Assembly (NCBI GenBank): GCA_012103455.1
Contig: WLWT01000001.1
Span: forward strand, 3,541,288-3,605,287
Direction of reading: 5' to 3'
Source of the DNA: Gammaproteobacteria bacterium
Lineage (GTDB): Bacteria > Pseudomonadota > Gammaproteobacteria > HK1
DNA length: 64,000 bases
Shown in pieces: positions 32,990 through 41,084 of the stretch (position 1 is the stretch's first letter; each line of letters opens with the position of its first letter). The notes beneath the pieces are model-generated. The model ran no database searches and was not told the DNA's origin. It saw nothing but the letters and a program-made list of their open reading frames with translations. The position numbers and the translations under genes were made by a program.

Positions 32990-34836
32990 TCGTGATAGGG
33001 GGGCACCTACCGATGCCCCTCCTCCCACCCCACCGGGCCTACGGAGCACGTACCCCGGCGGTTCATTATCGTGTCGTTTCTGGTTCATGCTGATAAGGCT
33101 ACCAGCCCCAAGTCTTTAAAGTCCCTATGGGGTAAGGCCTAGTAAAGGGCTGGGCTTGCACTCAACCGCCATGGGCCATGGGCCGATTTCGCGGTATTCC
33201 ACGCCCATCGACGTTCAACGCCCAAAGCCCTGAGCGTGCGGTAGCCCGACCTGTCCCACGGTTTCCATAGGTCGCACCGTAACTTCCGCCGTATCCATTT
33301 GTCCAGGTCGCGCTGCGGGCTCTTTACTGGGGCGATACCCAAGTAAGCGTTCCAACCCAGCAGGGATTTCTTTCAATTCAGCGATAAGCTGATAGATAGC
33401 AATGGCCTCGGGTCCGGCGGCCTAGCCCCCTTACCGGGTGGTTCACCTTCTCCACTGCCTTTTCAGACACTTTGAGTGTGTGGCCAGGGCGTGGGCTACA
33501 GGTAAACCCCAGGACTGTCCGGTTGCAGGGACGAACCCCCGCACTTTTGGCGACATGGACCTTGAGCCCTAAGGTAGGCTCGGCAAAGTGGGGGATGCTT
33601 TGTTTTACCCGTTCGCCTGCGCGTGGGCGGCGTCCATAGATTGGGCAGTCATCGGCCTAGCGAACGAAGGGGTGGCCTCGCCGTTCCCGTTCCCGGTCAA
33701 GCTCATTGAGGACCCTATTTGATAACAGCGGTGACCGCGGGCTCCCTTGTGGTACGCCTTCGGCTGTTTTCTCATACCTTCCATTGATTTCAACGCCCGA
33801 TGTCAGCTAGCCGTTGAGCAGCCCTAGCCGGGCTTTGTCTTGGATTTCAGCTTTCAGCTTAGGCATTAGCCGGTCCTGCTTGACCCGGTCGAAGACGCTG
33901 TCGAAGTCCAGAGCAACGACCCACTTGCGGCCTTTGATGACCTCGCTTTGTGCCCGGTGTAGCGCTTGTTGTGCACTGCACATCCGGCGCAAACCGTAGC
34001 GGTTGGGATGGAATGGCGGTTCCCGCATCCAGCGCAGCACTTGTGCTATTGCTGGCTGGATAACACGGTCGGTGACCGGGGGTAGACCCCGTTGGCGCAG
34101 GCGTCCGTGTGGTTGGGGTATCTCGATTCGCAGCGCCGGTTGTGGCTGATAGGTGCCTGCCAACCGTGGCGCCTTGATAGCAGGCCAGTGGTGCTTCAGG
34201 TAGCCTGACCGTTCATCTACCGTCATACCCTCTACTCCCGCTGCACCTTCGGTTACGTTGGACTGGTTTCAATGCCTGTATCCGCTTTTCCTTGTCCACT
34301 ACCTGCATCATCCATGAACCCGCTTCGAGGGCGTCCTGAGGGCGTTTTCCTCCCCTCACCTGTTCTGCCTCCCACTCGCAGGAGGCACTTCGCCTCGCCG
34401 GTCGGCGGCTGTCAGGTCCTACTTCAAACCGTTCATGATGCCGATAAGGTTCAGACCTTCAACCGTCGAGGACACGGCCTACTCTGTCTTTTGCTGACTT
34501 GTGCCCTACGCTCAAATCCGGTTACCCCGATTTCAGTGCTTCCGGCACCTATGACAGACCTCTCGGGCTAAGACACACAGCTTTCAGGGCGTAAACGCTG
34601 GATTTATAAAACCTATCCCGTCTGTAGAGGGAAGACTTCGTGGTCACGTGCCCACTGGTCTCGGATACCTCACACCTTCTATCTAGTTCCTGTTCGTCGC
34701 CCCGCCAGTTTGCGTTGGACTTCCTCCAGCCCACACCTCACGATGTAATCCTTGTCCTTCCGCTAACCTTCAACTCCACGATTACTTGGTAAGAGGACTT
34801 CCACCTCGCTAGGTCTGTGTCATGCCCGACACACAC
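32990..34836 (-). mobile_element. Group II intron (probable class C), decayed
   Basis: On the minus strand the 5' end reads GTGTGTCGGGCATGACAC (from about 34836), followed by structured, non-coding domains (34835-34309), a reverse-transcriptase gene, and domain V-like sequence CCGGGGTACGTGCTCCGTAGG ending near 32990. The insertion point is 15 bases downstream of a perfect stem-loop (34852-34880), the usual target of class C introns. The reverse transcriptase is broken, so the intron cannot move on its own. A second, 3'-only copy lies at 35495-35925. Confidence 0.75.
33085..34308 (-). pseudogene. Group II intron reverse transcriptase/maturase, broken
   Basis: Starting about 34308 (MQVVDKEKRIQALKPVQRN), one frameshift leads to GMTVDERSGYLKHHWPAIKA. 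Then come RT blocks VVALDFDSVFDRV, VPQGSPRSPLLSN and the catalytic box, where Tyr of YADD is a TAG (33657-33659, FVR*ADDC). Another TAG (33807-33809) replaces Trp in LLNGWL. Two frameshifts near 33420-33370 and a third TAG (33139-33141, SPALY*ALPH) follow. The maturase end PQRDLDKWIRRKLRCDLWKP is clear. Full length would be about 410 residues. Not functional. Confidence 0.82.
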
Positions 34837-34851
34837 GATTTGCTTGAGCGG

Positions 34852-34880
34852 CCTCGCCATTCGCGCAGCGAATGGCGAGG
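34852..34880 (-). terminator. Perfect 13-bp stem-loop after parDE-like operon, intron target
   Basis: CCTCGCCATTCGC-GCA-GCGAATGGCGAGG on the plus strand. It lies 26 bases after the stop of the ParE-like gene (minus strand) and just before the group II intron. It therefore looks like the operon's terminator hairpin and the intron's recognition structure at once. Confidence 0.65.
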
Positions 34881-34905
34881 TCCGTCTCAAAGCGATTGTT
34901 CGGCG

Positions 34906-35205
34906 TCACGTGTCACCCCGCCCGCGCCACACAGCCGGACTTTGTCTTTGGTGAAGCACAGCCAGAACATGTGCGATGTTTTCATCGATAACGAAGTACA
35001 CGGCGTAAGGGAATCGGCGCAACAGGACACGTCTGACTTCGCCGTATTGCCGCGCGTACTTCTCGGGGCCTCCGACAATGCGTTCCAATGCCACGTCAAG
35101 CTCGACCGCAAACTCAATGCCCAGATCCGCGCGCTGGAATTCGTACCATGCGGTCGCGGTCAGAATATCATCGACAGCCTCGTCCCTAAGCCGAACTTCG
35201 ATCAA
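34906..35205 (-). CDS. ParE/RelE-family toxin
   Basis: 99 residues. The RelE/ParE fold is recognisable from EVRLRDEAVDDILTATAWYEFQRADLGIEFAVELD, LERIVGGPEKYARQYGEVRRVLLRRFPYAVYFVID and the terminal strand HVLAVLHQRQSPAVW. Arg residues in RRVLLRRFPY match those conserved in the family. It overlaps the antitoxin gene by ATGA. It sits between two group II intron copies. Target (gyrase or mRNA) cannot be told from sequence. Confidence 0.85.
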   Translation of the reverse strand: MIEVRLRDEAVDDILTATAWYEFQRADLGIEFAVELDVALERIVGGPEKYARQYGEVRRVLLRRFPYAVYFVIDENIAHVLAVLHQRQSPAVWRGRGDT

Positions 35206-35438
35206 TTCTTATCTAGTCTCCGTAGGACTTCCAATCTAACTTCCGCCCATGATCGACCGGCGTCGGGATGCTCACGGTATGATTTTAGGCGCTCGTCTAG
35301 AATTCGACGATGCTCCTCGGGCACTGACACGGGTGTCGGGTCTTTCGCGATCTCATCCCAAAGACGCTGCACGAGATCAATCCGCGCCTCCAGAGGGGCG
35401 TCATTGAATCCAGGGGGACTTTCTAGCTTCGTGCTCAT
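35202..35438 (-). CDS. Antitoxin of the addiction-module component family (TIGR02574-like)
   Basis: About 78 residues from ATG 35438 (MSTKLESPPGFNDAPLEARI). The family pattern is DLVQRLWDEIAKDPTPVSVPEEHRRILDERLKSYREHPDAGRSWAEVR, where GxSWxEV is diagnostic. It precedes and overlaps the ParE-like toxin gene. A longer frame would extend into the intron remnant and is rejected. Confidence 0.87.
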   Translation of the reverse strand: MSTKLESPPGFNDAPLEARIDLVQRLWDEIAKDPTPVSVPEEHRRILDERLKSYREHPDAGRSWAEVRLEVLRRLDKN

Positions 35439-35494
35439 GGTCCCCAATTGTATCCGGCCTGCTAAGTCGAAGCCACAGTGGCTTGGAGACGCCG

Positions 35495-35925
35495 AATCGG
35501 GATAGGGAGGCACCTCACGATGCCTCTCCTCCCACACCACCGGGCGTACGGATCACGTACAACGGTGGTTCATTATCATGCCGTTCCTGATTCATGCTGA
35601 TAATGCTATCAGCCCCAAGCTTTAAAGGACCTGTTGGCAAGCGCATAGTACAGTCCAGGACTCGCGCTCAGCCGCCAGGGGCCATGCGCTGATTGGGCCG
35701 TATTCCAGGCCAGTTGGCCTGTGACTCCCCGCGCGCCTTAAGCGTGCGCTAACCCGACCGGCCCCATTGCTTCCACAGGTAGCAGCGTCATTTTCGTCGT
35801 ATCCATTTATCCCGATCGCGCTGCGGACTCTTTACTTGGGCGATACCCAAGTAAGCTTTCCAACCCAGCAGGGATTTTCTTAGATCAGCGATAATCTGGT
35901 AGATTCAATGGCCTCGTGTTCGACG
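35495..35925 (-). mobile_element. 3' remnant of a second group II intron
   Basis: The minus strand encodes LGWKAYLGIAQVKSPQRDRD, KWIRRK*RCYLWKQWGRSG*, RTLKAR and SAHGPWRLSASPGLYYAL, parallel to the first intron's maturase end. It is followed by domain V-like TTGTACGTGATCCGTACG and an end CCCTATCCCGATT near 35495. Internal stops are one TGA and one TAG (35749-35751). Upstream parts are missing. Only the 3' third survives. Confidence 0.7.
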
Positions 35926-36401
35926 ACATAGCACCCTCACCGTGCGCCTACCTGTTTGCTCCGTGTGCCAACATGCCACCCGCGCCCACGCTGTTTCACG
36001 GTTCATCACCCCAAGGGGTCCTCACGCTGTCCGTTTCATCATGTCACCTCGAGCAGGAGCCTTGGGGGCTTCCTGGGTGCCTCAACGTCTCTCTTCGTGC
36101 AGGCCACGGCCTGTGCACTCCGCCGCATCTCCACCCCCTCGCCTTATACGGTGGCTTCTGTGTTGCCTTCGGTGTGCGTTAAAACCCTCGGCATCCGCAA
36201 CTGTGTAGGTCGAAGCTGTACCAGCACTTCAGGGAGCGCGACCTCCCCTACGGCCTACAGGATGCTCTGGGTACGCTTACCCCACGTCTTGGTTCACCGT
36301 TACCGGTTCCACAGTGGGAGCAACACGCGATACGGGTGGGGGGCTAACCCTTGCCCGACAGGGACTTGCACCCTGCAAGATACGCCGGGCTTTGATCAGC
36401 G
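35926..36401. other. 476 bp without an assignable gene
   Basis: Open frames exist on the plus strand (for example CPTGTCTLQDTPGF near 36350), but none has a start, ribosome site and family motif together. The sequence is GC-rich and may be non-coding remnants of mobile DNA. It separates the intron remnant from the first attC-like site. Confidence 0.35.
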
Positions 36402-36501
36402 CGATAACGGCTGCGCTCAGCCGCCTCTTGAGACGACAGACGTGTTGCGCAAGCAACGTCGGCTGGCGGTGCAAGCGATCGGTTGGAGCGCCTTGTTGGA
36501 C
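36402..36501 (-). other. attC site (integron cassette recombination site) 1
   Basis: On the minus strand it runs from GTCCAACAAGGCGCTCCAACC to GGCTGAGCGCAGCCGTTATC, with an imperfect central palindrome. These are the inverse core (RYYYAAC-like TCCAAC) and core (GTTRRRY-like CGTTATC) with paired inner arms, the classic 59-base-element layout. It lies at the 3' side of the 348-residue cassette protein. Confidence 0.75.
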
Positions 36502-36558
36502 GAATCTTGCTCGGGGCTCGAGAACCGTGAACCAAACGTAGTACGTGGGAAGCGCCAT

Positions 36559-37605
36559 TCATTGCTTGAACGCTTCGCGGAGCCCATCAGAATCATGCGT
36601 CACGTGAAATAGATGGCGCATGAGGAGAAAGTCGTCTGGCCCCACCATTCTCATCCCATCTTCGCCGCAGTTGACCATTTGAGCGATCCGCGGATGATCG
36701 AAGACATCCGGTCCGATTGGGTACTGAGCGAACGGGTTGTGGAATGCGTAAAGACCATCCAGCAGGTGTTCCGAATAATTGCGCTTCGGTGTTTTTCGCA
36801 CCTCGGGAAGGAGGCTGCCTTCTTTCGGGTGGTAGCTCACGAAGACGCTCCCACCATCTGGTTTATTCGCTAGGGCGCGGACCTTGCCCCAGGTAGCAAC
36901 AGGGCTGTAGATGACAGCGCTCACTTCGGGCATCTCTGGAGCCACAAAGTAGCCCATTGGAACATCCACTCCCTTGCGCTTTTCTACTGAATCCAACTCA
37001 TAGCGAACTACGGAGTCAGATCCAGTCGCGATGGACTGTTCTTCGTCAAAATATAGGCCATACAAGGCTAGGAAGATCGGCCTGTTTCCAGAAAGATGTG
37101 GATGGGGACGGTCGAAAGATGTGAGACAGATTACGAATGGTTTTTCACGTACGTGGGCTAACGATGAATAGCTTGACCGGTACTTCGATACTTTCGACGT
37201 GATGCTGTTGGCTATTCGAATCGCAGCATCACGGTTCATCTCGTTGAGGTCGGACGGAACGTCAGGCACGCCCGCACCGTAAGGTTTTACAGCACCTTCT
37301 CTCGGCCGGCATATGGTCGCTTCTAGAGTCATTTCGCAGCTGTTGACCGTGGCCGCAAAGTCTGGCGCATGATGCGAAAAATCCACCTCCGCACCGAACT
37401 CCTTCAGCGCTGCGTAAAGGTAGAGTTCCCAGAAGCACGCCTCGAACGTCGTTTGAAACTCTGAGACGAACTTTCCGTCGCGGTCCATAAACCCGTAAGA
37501 CCAATCCCGAAGCACGTCCCTCTCAGGAGCGTTTTCAGGCATCTTAAGCATGCGATAGATCTGATGCTGACGACCTAAAGGCACGCAGTCGGAGAACAGT
37601 TCCAT
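36559..37605 (-). CDS. Integron cassette protein, possible PD-(D/E)XK-like nuclease
   Basis: 348 residues, no signal peptide, no known family recognised. Near the N-terminus, Glu60 in FWELYLYAAL, PDF at 81-83 and EAT at 95-97 follow the E...D...ExK spacing of restriction-endonuclease-like folds, with Thr in place of Lys. That assignment is inference. The C-terminal half contains GYFVAPEMPEVSAVIYSP and GGSVFVSYHP. It is flanked on both sides by attC sites and reads in cassette direction (minus), so it is a mobile gene cassette, possibly a defence nuclease. Confidence 0.65.
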   Translation of the reverse strand: MELFSDCVPLGRQHQIYRMLKMPENAPERDVLRDWSYGFMDRDGKFVSEFQTTFEACFWELYLYAALKEFGAEVDFSHHAPDFAATVNSCEMTLEATICRPREGAVKPYGAGVPDVPSDLNEMNRDAAIRIANSITSKVSKYRSSYSSLAHVREKPFVICLTSFDRPHPHLSGNRPIFLALYGLYFDEEQSIATGSDSVVRYELDSVEKRKGVDVPMGYFVAPEMPEVSAVIYSPVATWGKVRALANKPDGGSVFVSYHPKEGSLLPEVRKTPKRNYSEHLLDGLYAFHNPFAQYPIGPDVFDHPRIAQMVNCGEDGMRMVGPDDFLLMRHLFHVTHDSDGLREAFKQ

Positions 37606-37619
37606 TCTAGTGGCCTATG

Positions 37620-37719
37620 GTCCAACGCTGGAACTCAGCTGGCGCCGGAGCGCGATAGCGCGGAGGGAAAGCAAAGCACCATGCGCTTTGGCCGATCAGC
37701 TGCAGCACTTTGTTAGGGC
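37620..37719 (-). other. attC site 2
   Basis: The minus strand reads GCCCTAACAAAGTGCTGCAG with CTGATCGGCC on one side and GCCAGCTGAGTTCCAGCGTTGGAC on the other, with arms CAGCTGA/TCAGCTG paired. Length is 100 bp. It belongs to the cassette to its right, now carrying a MITE. The stretch 37720-37972 to its right has no recognisable gene. Confidence 0.75.
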
Positions 37720-37972
37720 TCAAGTTACACCCGGAATAAAGCAACACCACGCGCCTCCTTCAAAACAACCATATTTTGCGGTTCCATGCTTGCTATCTTT
37801 TTCTCGTCTGATCCTGATTCTTCGAGTACGCTCTTAATATAATGTACTCACCTATCGGTAGTCAAGTTATAATCTGGTCTCATTGATCAAACGATGAATA
37901 TCCATTATGAGCCGTGCGGACATAGTCAAACGCAGTCATGCAACTGTTACCTTGCAAGTCACCATTTCTTCA

Positions 37973-38262
37973 GGGCCCCTCTGAACATGCACTTTTTCCG
38001 CGATGGCGGCGTCAGCGCCGTGCTCGGATCCTCATGTATGACCTAGCACTGCTGTCCCACAAAATAGTTAAACACAGCGTATAACCTATTGATTTACATA
38101 AAAATTGACTATGGCATTGTGTTTGAGACATAAAAACAGTTTTTCCAGGAATTTCAAAGAGTTAGTATGCTCTATGGGACAGCAGTGATGACCTATACAC
38201 CGCGGTTGTGCGCGCGGTGCTTCCTTAGCGTTCACGGAAAAAGTGCATGTTTAGAGGGGCCC
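37973..38262 (-). repeat. MITE-A copy 1 (reverse), carrying nested MITE-B
   Basis: Ends GGGCCCCTCTGAACATGCAC and its inverse GTGCATGTTTAGAGGGGCCC. Without the insert it is the same about 140-bp family as copies at 43853, 54772 and 61117. Inside, MITE-B (38047-38187) is flanked by nine-base repeats ATGACCTAG and ATGACCTAT. No coding sequence. Confidence 0.85.
38047..38187. repeat. MITE-B copy 1, nested in MITE-A
   Basis: 141 bp with perfect terminal inverted repeats CACTGCTGTCCCA/TGGGACAGCAGTG. AT-rich interior, no gene. The flanking 9-bp duplication (38038-38046, 38188-38196; one mismatch) marks a transposition event. About 97% like the copy at 42071-42212. Confidence 0.88.
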
Positions 38263-38421
38263 ATTGGTTAGGCAGCGCCTATGCCATTCAGGGATGCGCG
38301 GGAAGGAGGCTGGGGCTCAAGCCGTTCTCTCATTGCGTGGGTTGACCCACACGGATGCTCGTTGGGAGCAATGTTGGCGTAAGTTCGATCAGTATGGATT
38401 TGATTGAGCTGTTTATATACA

Positions 38422-38730
38422 TCATATTGAGAGCGTATCCCTCGCTGCATTCATTTTTAGCCTTTCAAGATCGTTCAAATGCTTGGTTGACAGAGAGGAT
38501 AATTCAATGATTTCAGTTTTCAACAGTTCCCTTGTCCTATCAAACGCATCAAAAGCGGCTACTTGTGAAATTGACCCTTTTTTCTTGTCGATATCAACAC
38601 CTTCGATTTTTCTAGGTTGTTGACCATTAGTAGCTTGAATATTTGCATTGTAGTTTATTGTTGATATAACTGCTTTCAATCCATACCTAAGCGTATTAAC
38701 ATCGTCGATTAAACCATTTATATTTCGCAT
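38422..38730 (-). CDS. Hypothetical cassette protein, helical
   Basis: 102 residues, AT-rich codon use unlike the surrounding chromosome. Mostly helical: RNINGLIDDVNTLRYGLKAV, then ELLKTEIIELSSLSTKHLND with heptad-like spacing. No family recognised. It follows another small open frame ending VHYQTCEI, with which it overlaps. The attC expected at its 3' side is missing or was disrupted by MITE-A copy 1. Confidence 0.5.
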   Translation of the reverse strand: MRNINGLIDDVNTLRYGLKAVISTINYNANIQATNGQQPRKIEGVDIDKKKGSISQVAAFDAFDRTRELLKTEIIELSSLSTKHLNDLERLKMNAARDTLSI

Positions 38731-38835
38731 GTTTGGTAGTGTACAGACAAACTTGAAGCATGCATTTTCACATTTTTTATAGATCGGTCTATTAATTCGG
38801 CCGAGCCTCTTAGACGCGATAGTTCAATTTGAATA

Positions 38836-39950
38836 TACCCATCACACTTCAAGATGCGAACATCGGTGCATTAATAATGTGAAACCTATCAGTGATTCTT
38901 TTTCTCAATAAAATCTTTCGTCTTCCAATGCGCTTGAAAAAATTCAAAGATGCTTCCCGAAAATCTATAAACTTCTCATAGTACCGATTATAAGTAACCG
39001 CTTCATGCATCATTTTCCAAAGTCGCTCAATTGGATTTAAATTCGGTGAATAGGGCGGCAAATAGTGTAATTTAATGTTTGAGTCCTTGGCATAAGACTG
39101 AACGTCTTTGCTCTTATGATAAGCCGCATTATCCCAAATTACATGAATTTCTTTCTCTGGTGTATGCCGTTTGCGTAGAGATTTTAGAAAAGATTTAATG
39201 GTTTGCGCATTCACTCGCTCAACTTCAGTGTGGATTATTTTGTGACCATCCAAAGATACAGCACCAATGAAATTCAATCGTGTTTGACGAGCCGTTGTGG
39301 CAATACTTTTTCGAGTGCCTCTTAAAATCCATCCACAGGCCAACCGCGTTTGATACTGCGGATGAAAACTGTCCGAGAAATAGATTAAACCCTTGTTTTT
39401 AGGGTCTTTCGAAAGATGTTCATAGTCTTTGACAAACGCTTTTTGCGCCTGTGCGTTTGCTTTCGCTGGCACTGCATGAGGCTTCTTATGGCAGAAATTA
39501 TTGCGATGCAGCCATTTTGTCATGCCGCTTACACTGTAAACCTTACCAAAATTCAACTTCACATAAGTGCAAATGTCCTTAACATAAGGATAAGTCATTC
39601 CTTCTACGTGTTTAACGAGCTTTGCTGTTTCATTCTCGTCTAAATCACTTTTGCTGCCCCCGTTTTCGGGCTTCAGCTTAGCTTTAGAAAAATAATCATC
39701 GACATGGCGTCTAATAGTCTCATCATCTAAAAGCAAAATCCTAGCAATTTCTGAATAACTATAACCCTCATCAAAAGCTAAAACCGCTTTTATTCGGTCT
39801 CGAATACGCCCATCTCTCTCTTTACGATGAGATTTTATGAGTTCATCGCGCTCGCCTGGTGTTAAATGATTGTTCATAAGCTTATTTTGACCATAATCAG
39901 CTAGCTAATGTAAGTATTCTATATTCGCATTTTCAATGGCGATGGGTATA
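38836..39950 (-). mobile_element. IS630-family insertion sequence, copy A (intact)
   Basis: Inverted ends TACCCATCACACTTCAAGAT and, on the other strand, TACCCATCGCCATTGAAAAT, bounded by TA dinucleotides, the IS630/Tc1-mariner target. It contains a complete transposase gene. It is inserted at the 3' end of a small cassette gene (40061-39933). Two decayed relatives are at 55458-57688. Confidence 0.88.
38849..39877 (-). CDS. IS630-family transposase
   Basis: 342 residues. N-terminal helix-turn-helix region (FDEGYSYSEIARILLLDDETIRRH). The C-terminal DDE domain has Asp in IYFSDSFHPQY, Asp in HVIWDNAAYHKS and Glu in SPNLNPIERLWKMM, the IS630 catalytic triad. The reading frame is complete and undamaged, so this copy could be active and could mobilise the two broken relatives. 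Confidence 0.92.
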   Translation of the reverse strand: MNNHLTPGERDELIKSHRKERDGRIRDRIKAVLAFDEGYSYSEIARILLLDDETIRRHVDDYFSKAKLKPENGGSKSDLDENETAKLVKHVEGMTYPYVKDICTYVKLNFGKVYSVSGMTKWLHRNNFCHKKPHAVPAKANAQAQKAFVKDYEHLSKDPKNKGLIYFSDSFHPQYQTRLACGWILRGTRKSIATTARQTRLNFIGAVSLDGHKIIHTEVERVNAQTIKSFLKSLRKRHTPEKEIHVIWDNAAYHKSKDVQSYAKDSNIKLHYLPPYSPNLNPIERLWKMMHEAVTYNRYYEKFIDFREASLNFFKRIGRRKILLRKRITDRFHIINAPMFAS

Positions 39951-40061
39951 TACTTCCACTGTTTTATCATCTGTTAATAGCTCATATGCTTTTTTAACAA
40001 CCTTTGCTACAGTCCTTCCTACGGATTTAACCGTATCCCACAATCCCAACCAAAATCCCAT
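39933..40061 (-). CDS. Small amphipathic peptide gene altered by IS630
   Basis: From ATG 40061, MGFWLGLWDTVKSVGRTVAK then VVKKAYELL forms a strongly amphipathic helix. The last few codons (YTHRH) come from the IS630 end; before insertion the peptide ended about VYSN, 40 residues. It directly follows attC 3, so it is a cassette gene. A membrane-active or toxin-like role is possible but only inferred from helix character. Confidence 0.45.
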   Translation of the reverse strand: MGFWLGLWDTVKSVGRTVAKVVKKAYELLTDDKTVEVYTHRH

Positions 40062-40101
40062 AATGTAATCTCCTAAATAAACTCCGCGTTTTGTAATATG
40101 A

Positions 40102-40173
40102 TGCTAACGCCGCGCTCTGCGGCAAATTTGGAGCGCAGCGGAAAATTTGTCCGATAGCAGCGCCTTGTTAGAA
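40102..40173 (-). other. attC site 3
   Basis: On the minus strand, TTCTAACAAGGCGCTGCTATC ... GCGCGGCGTTAGC with arms TCGGACAAATTT/AAATTTGCCGC pairing. The stop codon of the upstream cassette gene lies inside its core (GTTAGAA), as usual for integron cassettes. Confidence 0.85.
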
Positions 40174-40959
40174 GAATACACCGTAGATACCTGAGCCAAT
40201 ACCGACAATACTTGCTAAAAGCGACAAGACCCAATGTTTAGCAATATACTCTAATATGATTTTTGGATGGATTCCGTGCGTATCTCGCCACGTTGCATTT
40301 GTTTTTATACTGCCATCAATAACTCTACCGAGAATGCTTGCGAGCACATCGACTTTTCTGAGCGTAGATTGATGCAGTTTAACAAATTCTTTATTTTCAA
40401 ATGCGGCGGCTTCACCTGGACCATCAAGTAAATCCAGTGCAGTTATATGGTTTGCTTCCATCAATTTTACCAGCCTTGGGTGGCCAATATATTTATTTCC
40501 AAAAATTGCCACTAAAGCCCTAGAAAGATCGAATTTGCGCGATTCGTCAAGCTCAACGGGCTTACCCTTTAACATACGATATCTGTGTTCAAGTGCTGGA
40601 AAACCGTAATTGATATCTCGCATATTCCAATGAACCCAATCGTAGCTTTTATGCTTCTCCATGAATTCGTAAAATTCTTTAAGCATCTCTTTTTCAAGCT
40701 TGTCGTATTCGCTATCAATATCAGCGAAAGCTACCCCCTTTAACTCAGCAATTTTATGAATGGAGAAGGAGGCAGTTTGGCCACTTGCGTAATTTCTTGC
40801 CGCAATTGAAGTAACCCTTGGTGTTTGGCCCTCCGGCCTGTCATAAAAGCTTTCACATGAGTAGTGAACGACTAATACATGCTCTTCTCGACCCGAAATT
40901 TCATCAAGGTGCTTTTGAGCTTTCCTTCTTCTTTCTAGTTTCTTTAGCTCAGATGGCAT
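40168..40959 (-). CDS. Cassette protein, possible DEDD-type nuclease fold with membrane tail
   Basis: 263 residues. VVHYSCESFY (about 31-39) and WVHWNMRDINYGFPALEHRY (about 108-127) resemble the first and HN...D motifs of RNase H-like DnaQ-type exonuclease folds, but the usual first Asp-x-Glu pair is not obvious, so activity is uncertain. The C-terminal 21 residues (HWVLSLLASIVGIGSGIYGV) form one membrane helix. It lies directly behind the attI-like sequence at 40974, so it is the first cassette of that array. Effector or defence role is speculation. Confidence 0.55.
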   Translation of the reverse strand: MPSELKKLERRRKAQKHLDEISGREEHVLVVHYSCESFYDRPEGQTPRVTSIAARNYASGQTASFSIHKIAELKGVAFADIDSEYDKLEKEMLKEFYEFMEKHKSYDWVHWNMRDINYGFPALEHRYRMLKGKPVELDESRKFDLSRALVAIFGNKYIGHPRLVKLMEANHITALDLLDGPGEAAAFENKEFVKLHQSTLRKVDVLASILGRVIDGSIKTNATWRDTHGIHPKIILEYIAKHWVLSLLASIVGIGSGIYGVFF

Positions 40960-40973
40960 GATCTTCCTTTTCT

Positions 40974-41052
40974 TCTAACAGTGTATTAGACGGATATGAA
41001 ATATACTGCGCTAGGCAGAGACTGTCTATTGCAGTATATTCCTGATTAACCG
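40974..41052 (-). other. attI-like sequence, copy A
   Basis: About 79 bp matching 60188-60266 closely. On the minus strand it ends ATACACTGTTAGA exactly where the first cassette begins, with an inner inverted repeat AATATACTGC/GCAGTATATT. Identity to copy B stops at the recombination point on one side. It lacks the paired cores of attC, so it is read as an integron primary site or its duplicate. No integrase gene remains here; an IS3 remnant follows. Confidence 0.6.
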
Positions 41053-41084
41053 GGAGTTCCTACGAAAAAGTGGATACCCGTTGG

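Noticed and set aside
35956..36612. 218-codon plus-strand open frame
   Set aside because: It runs across an attC site and into the 3' end of the cassette gene on the other strand, has no start context, and its composition looks like non-coding GC-rich sequence.
40974..41052. The 79-bp repeat as a further attC site
   Set aside because: Only one core site (GTTAGA) is present; the opposite end lacks a matching inverse core, and its position is at the array heads, so attI-like is the better reading.
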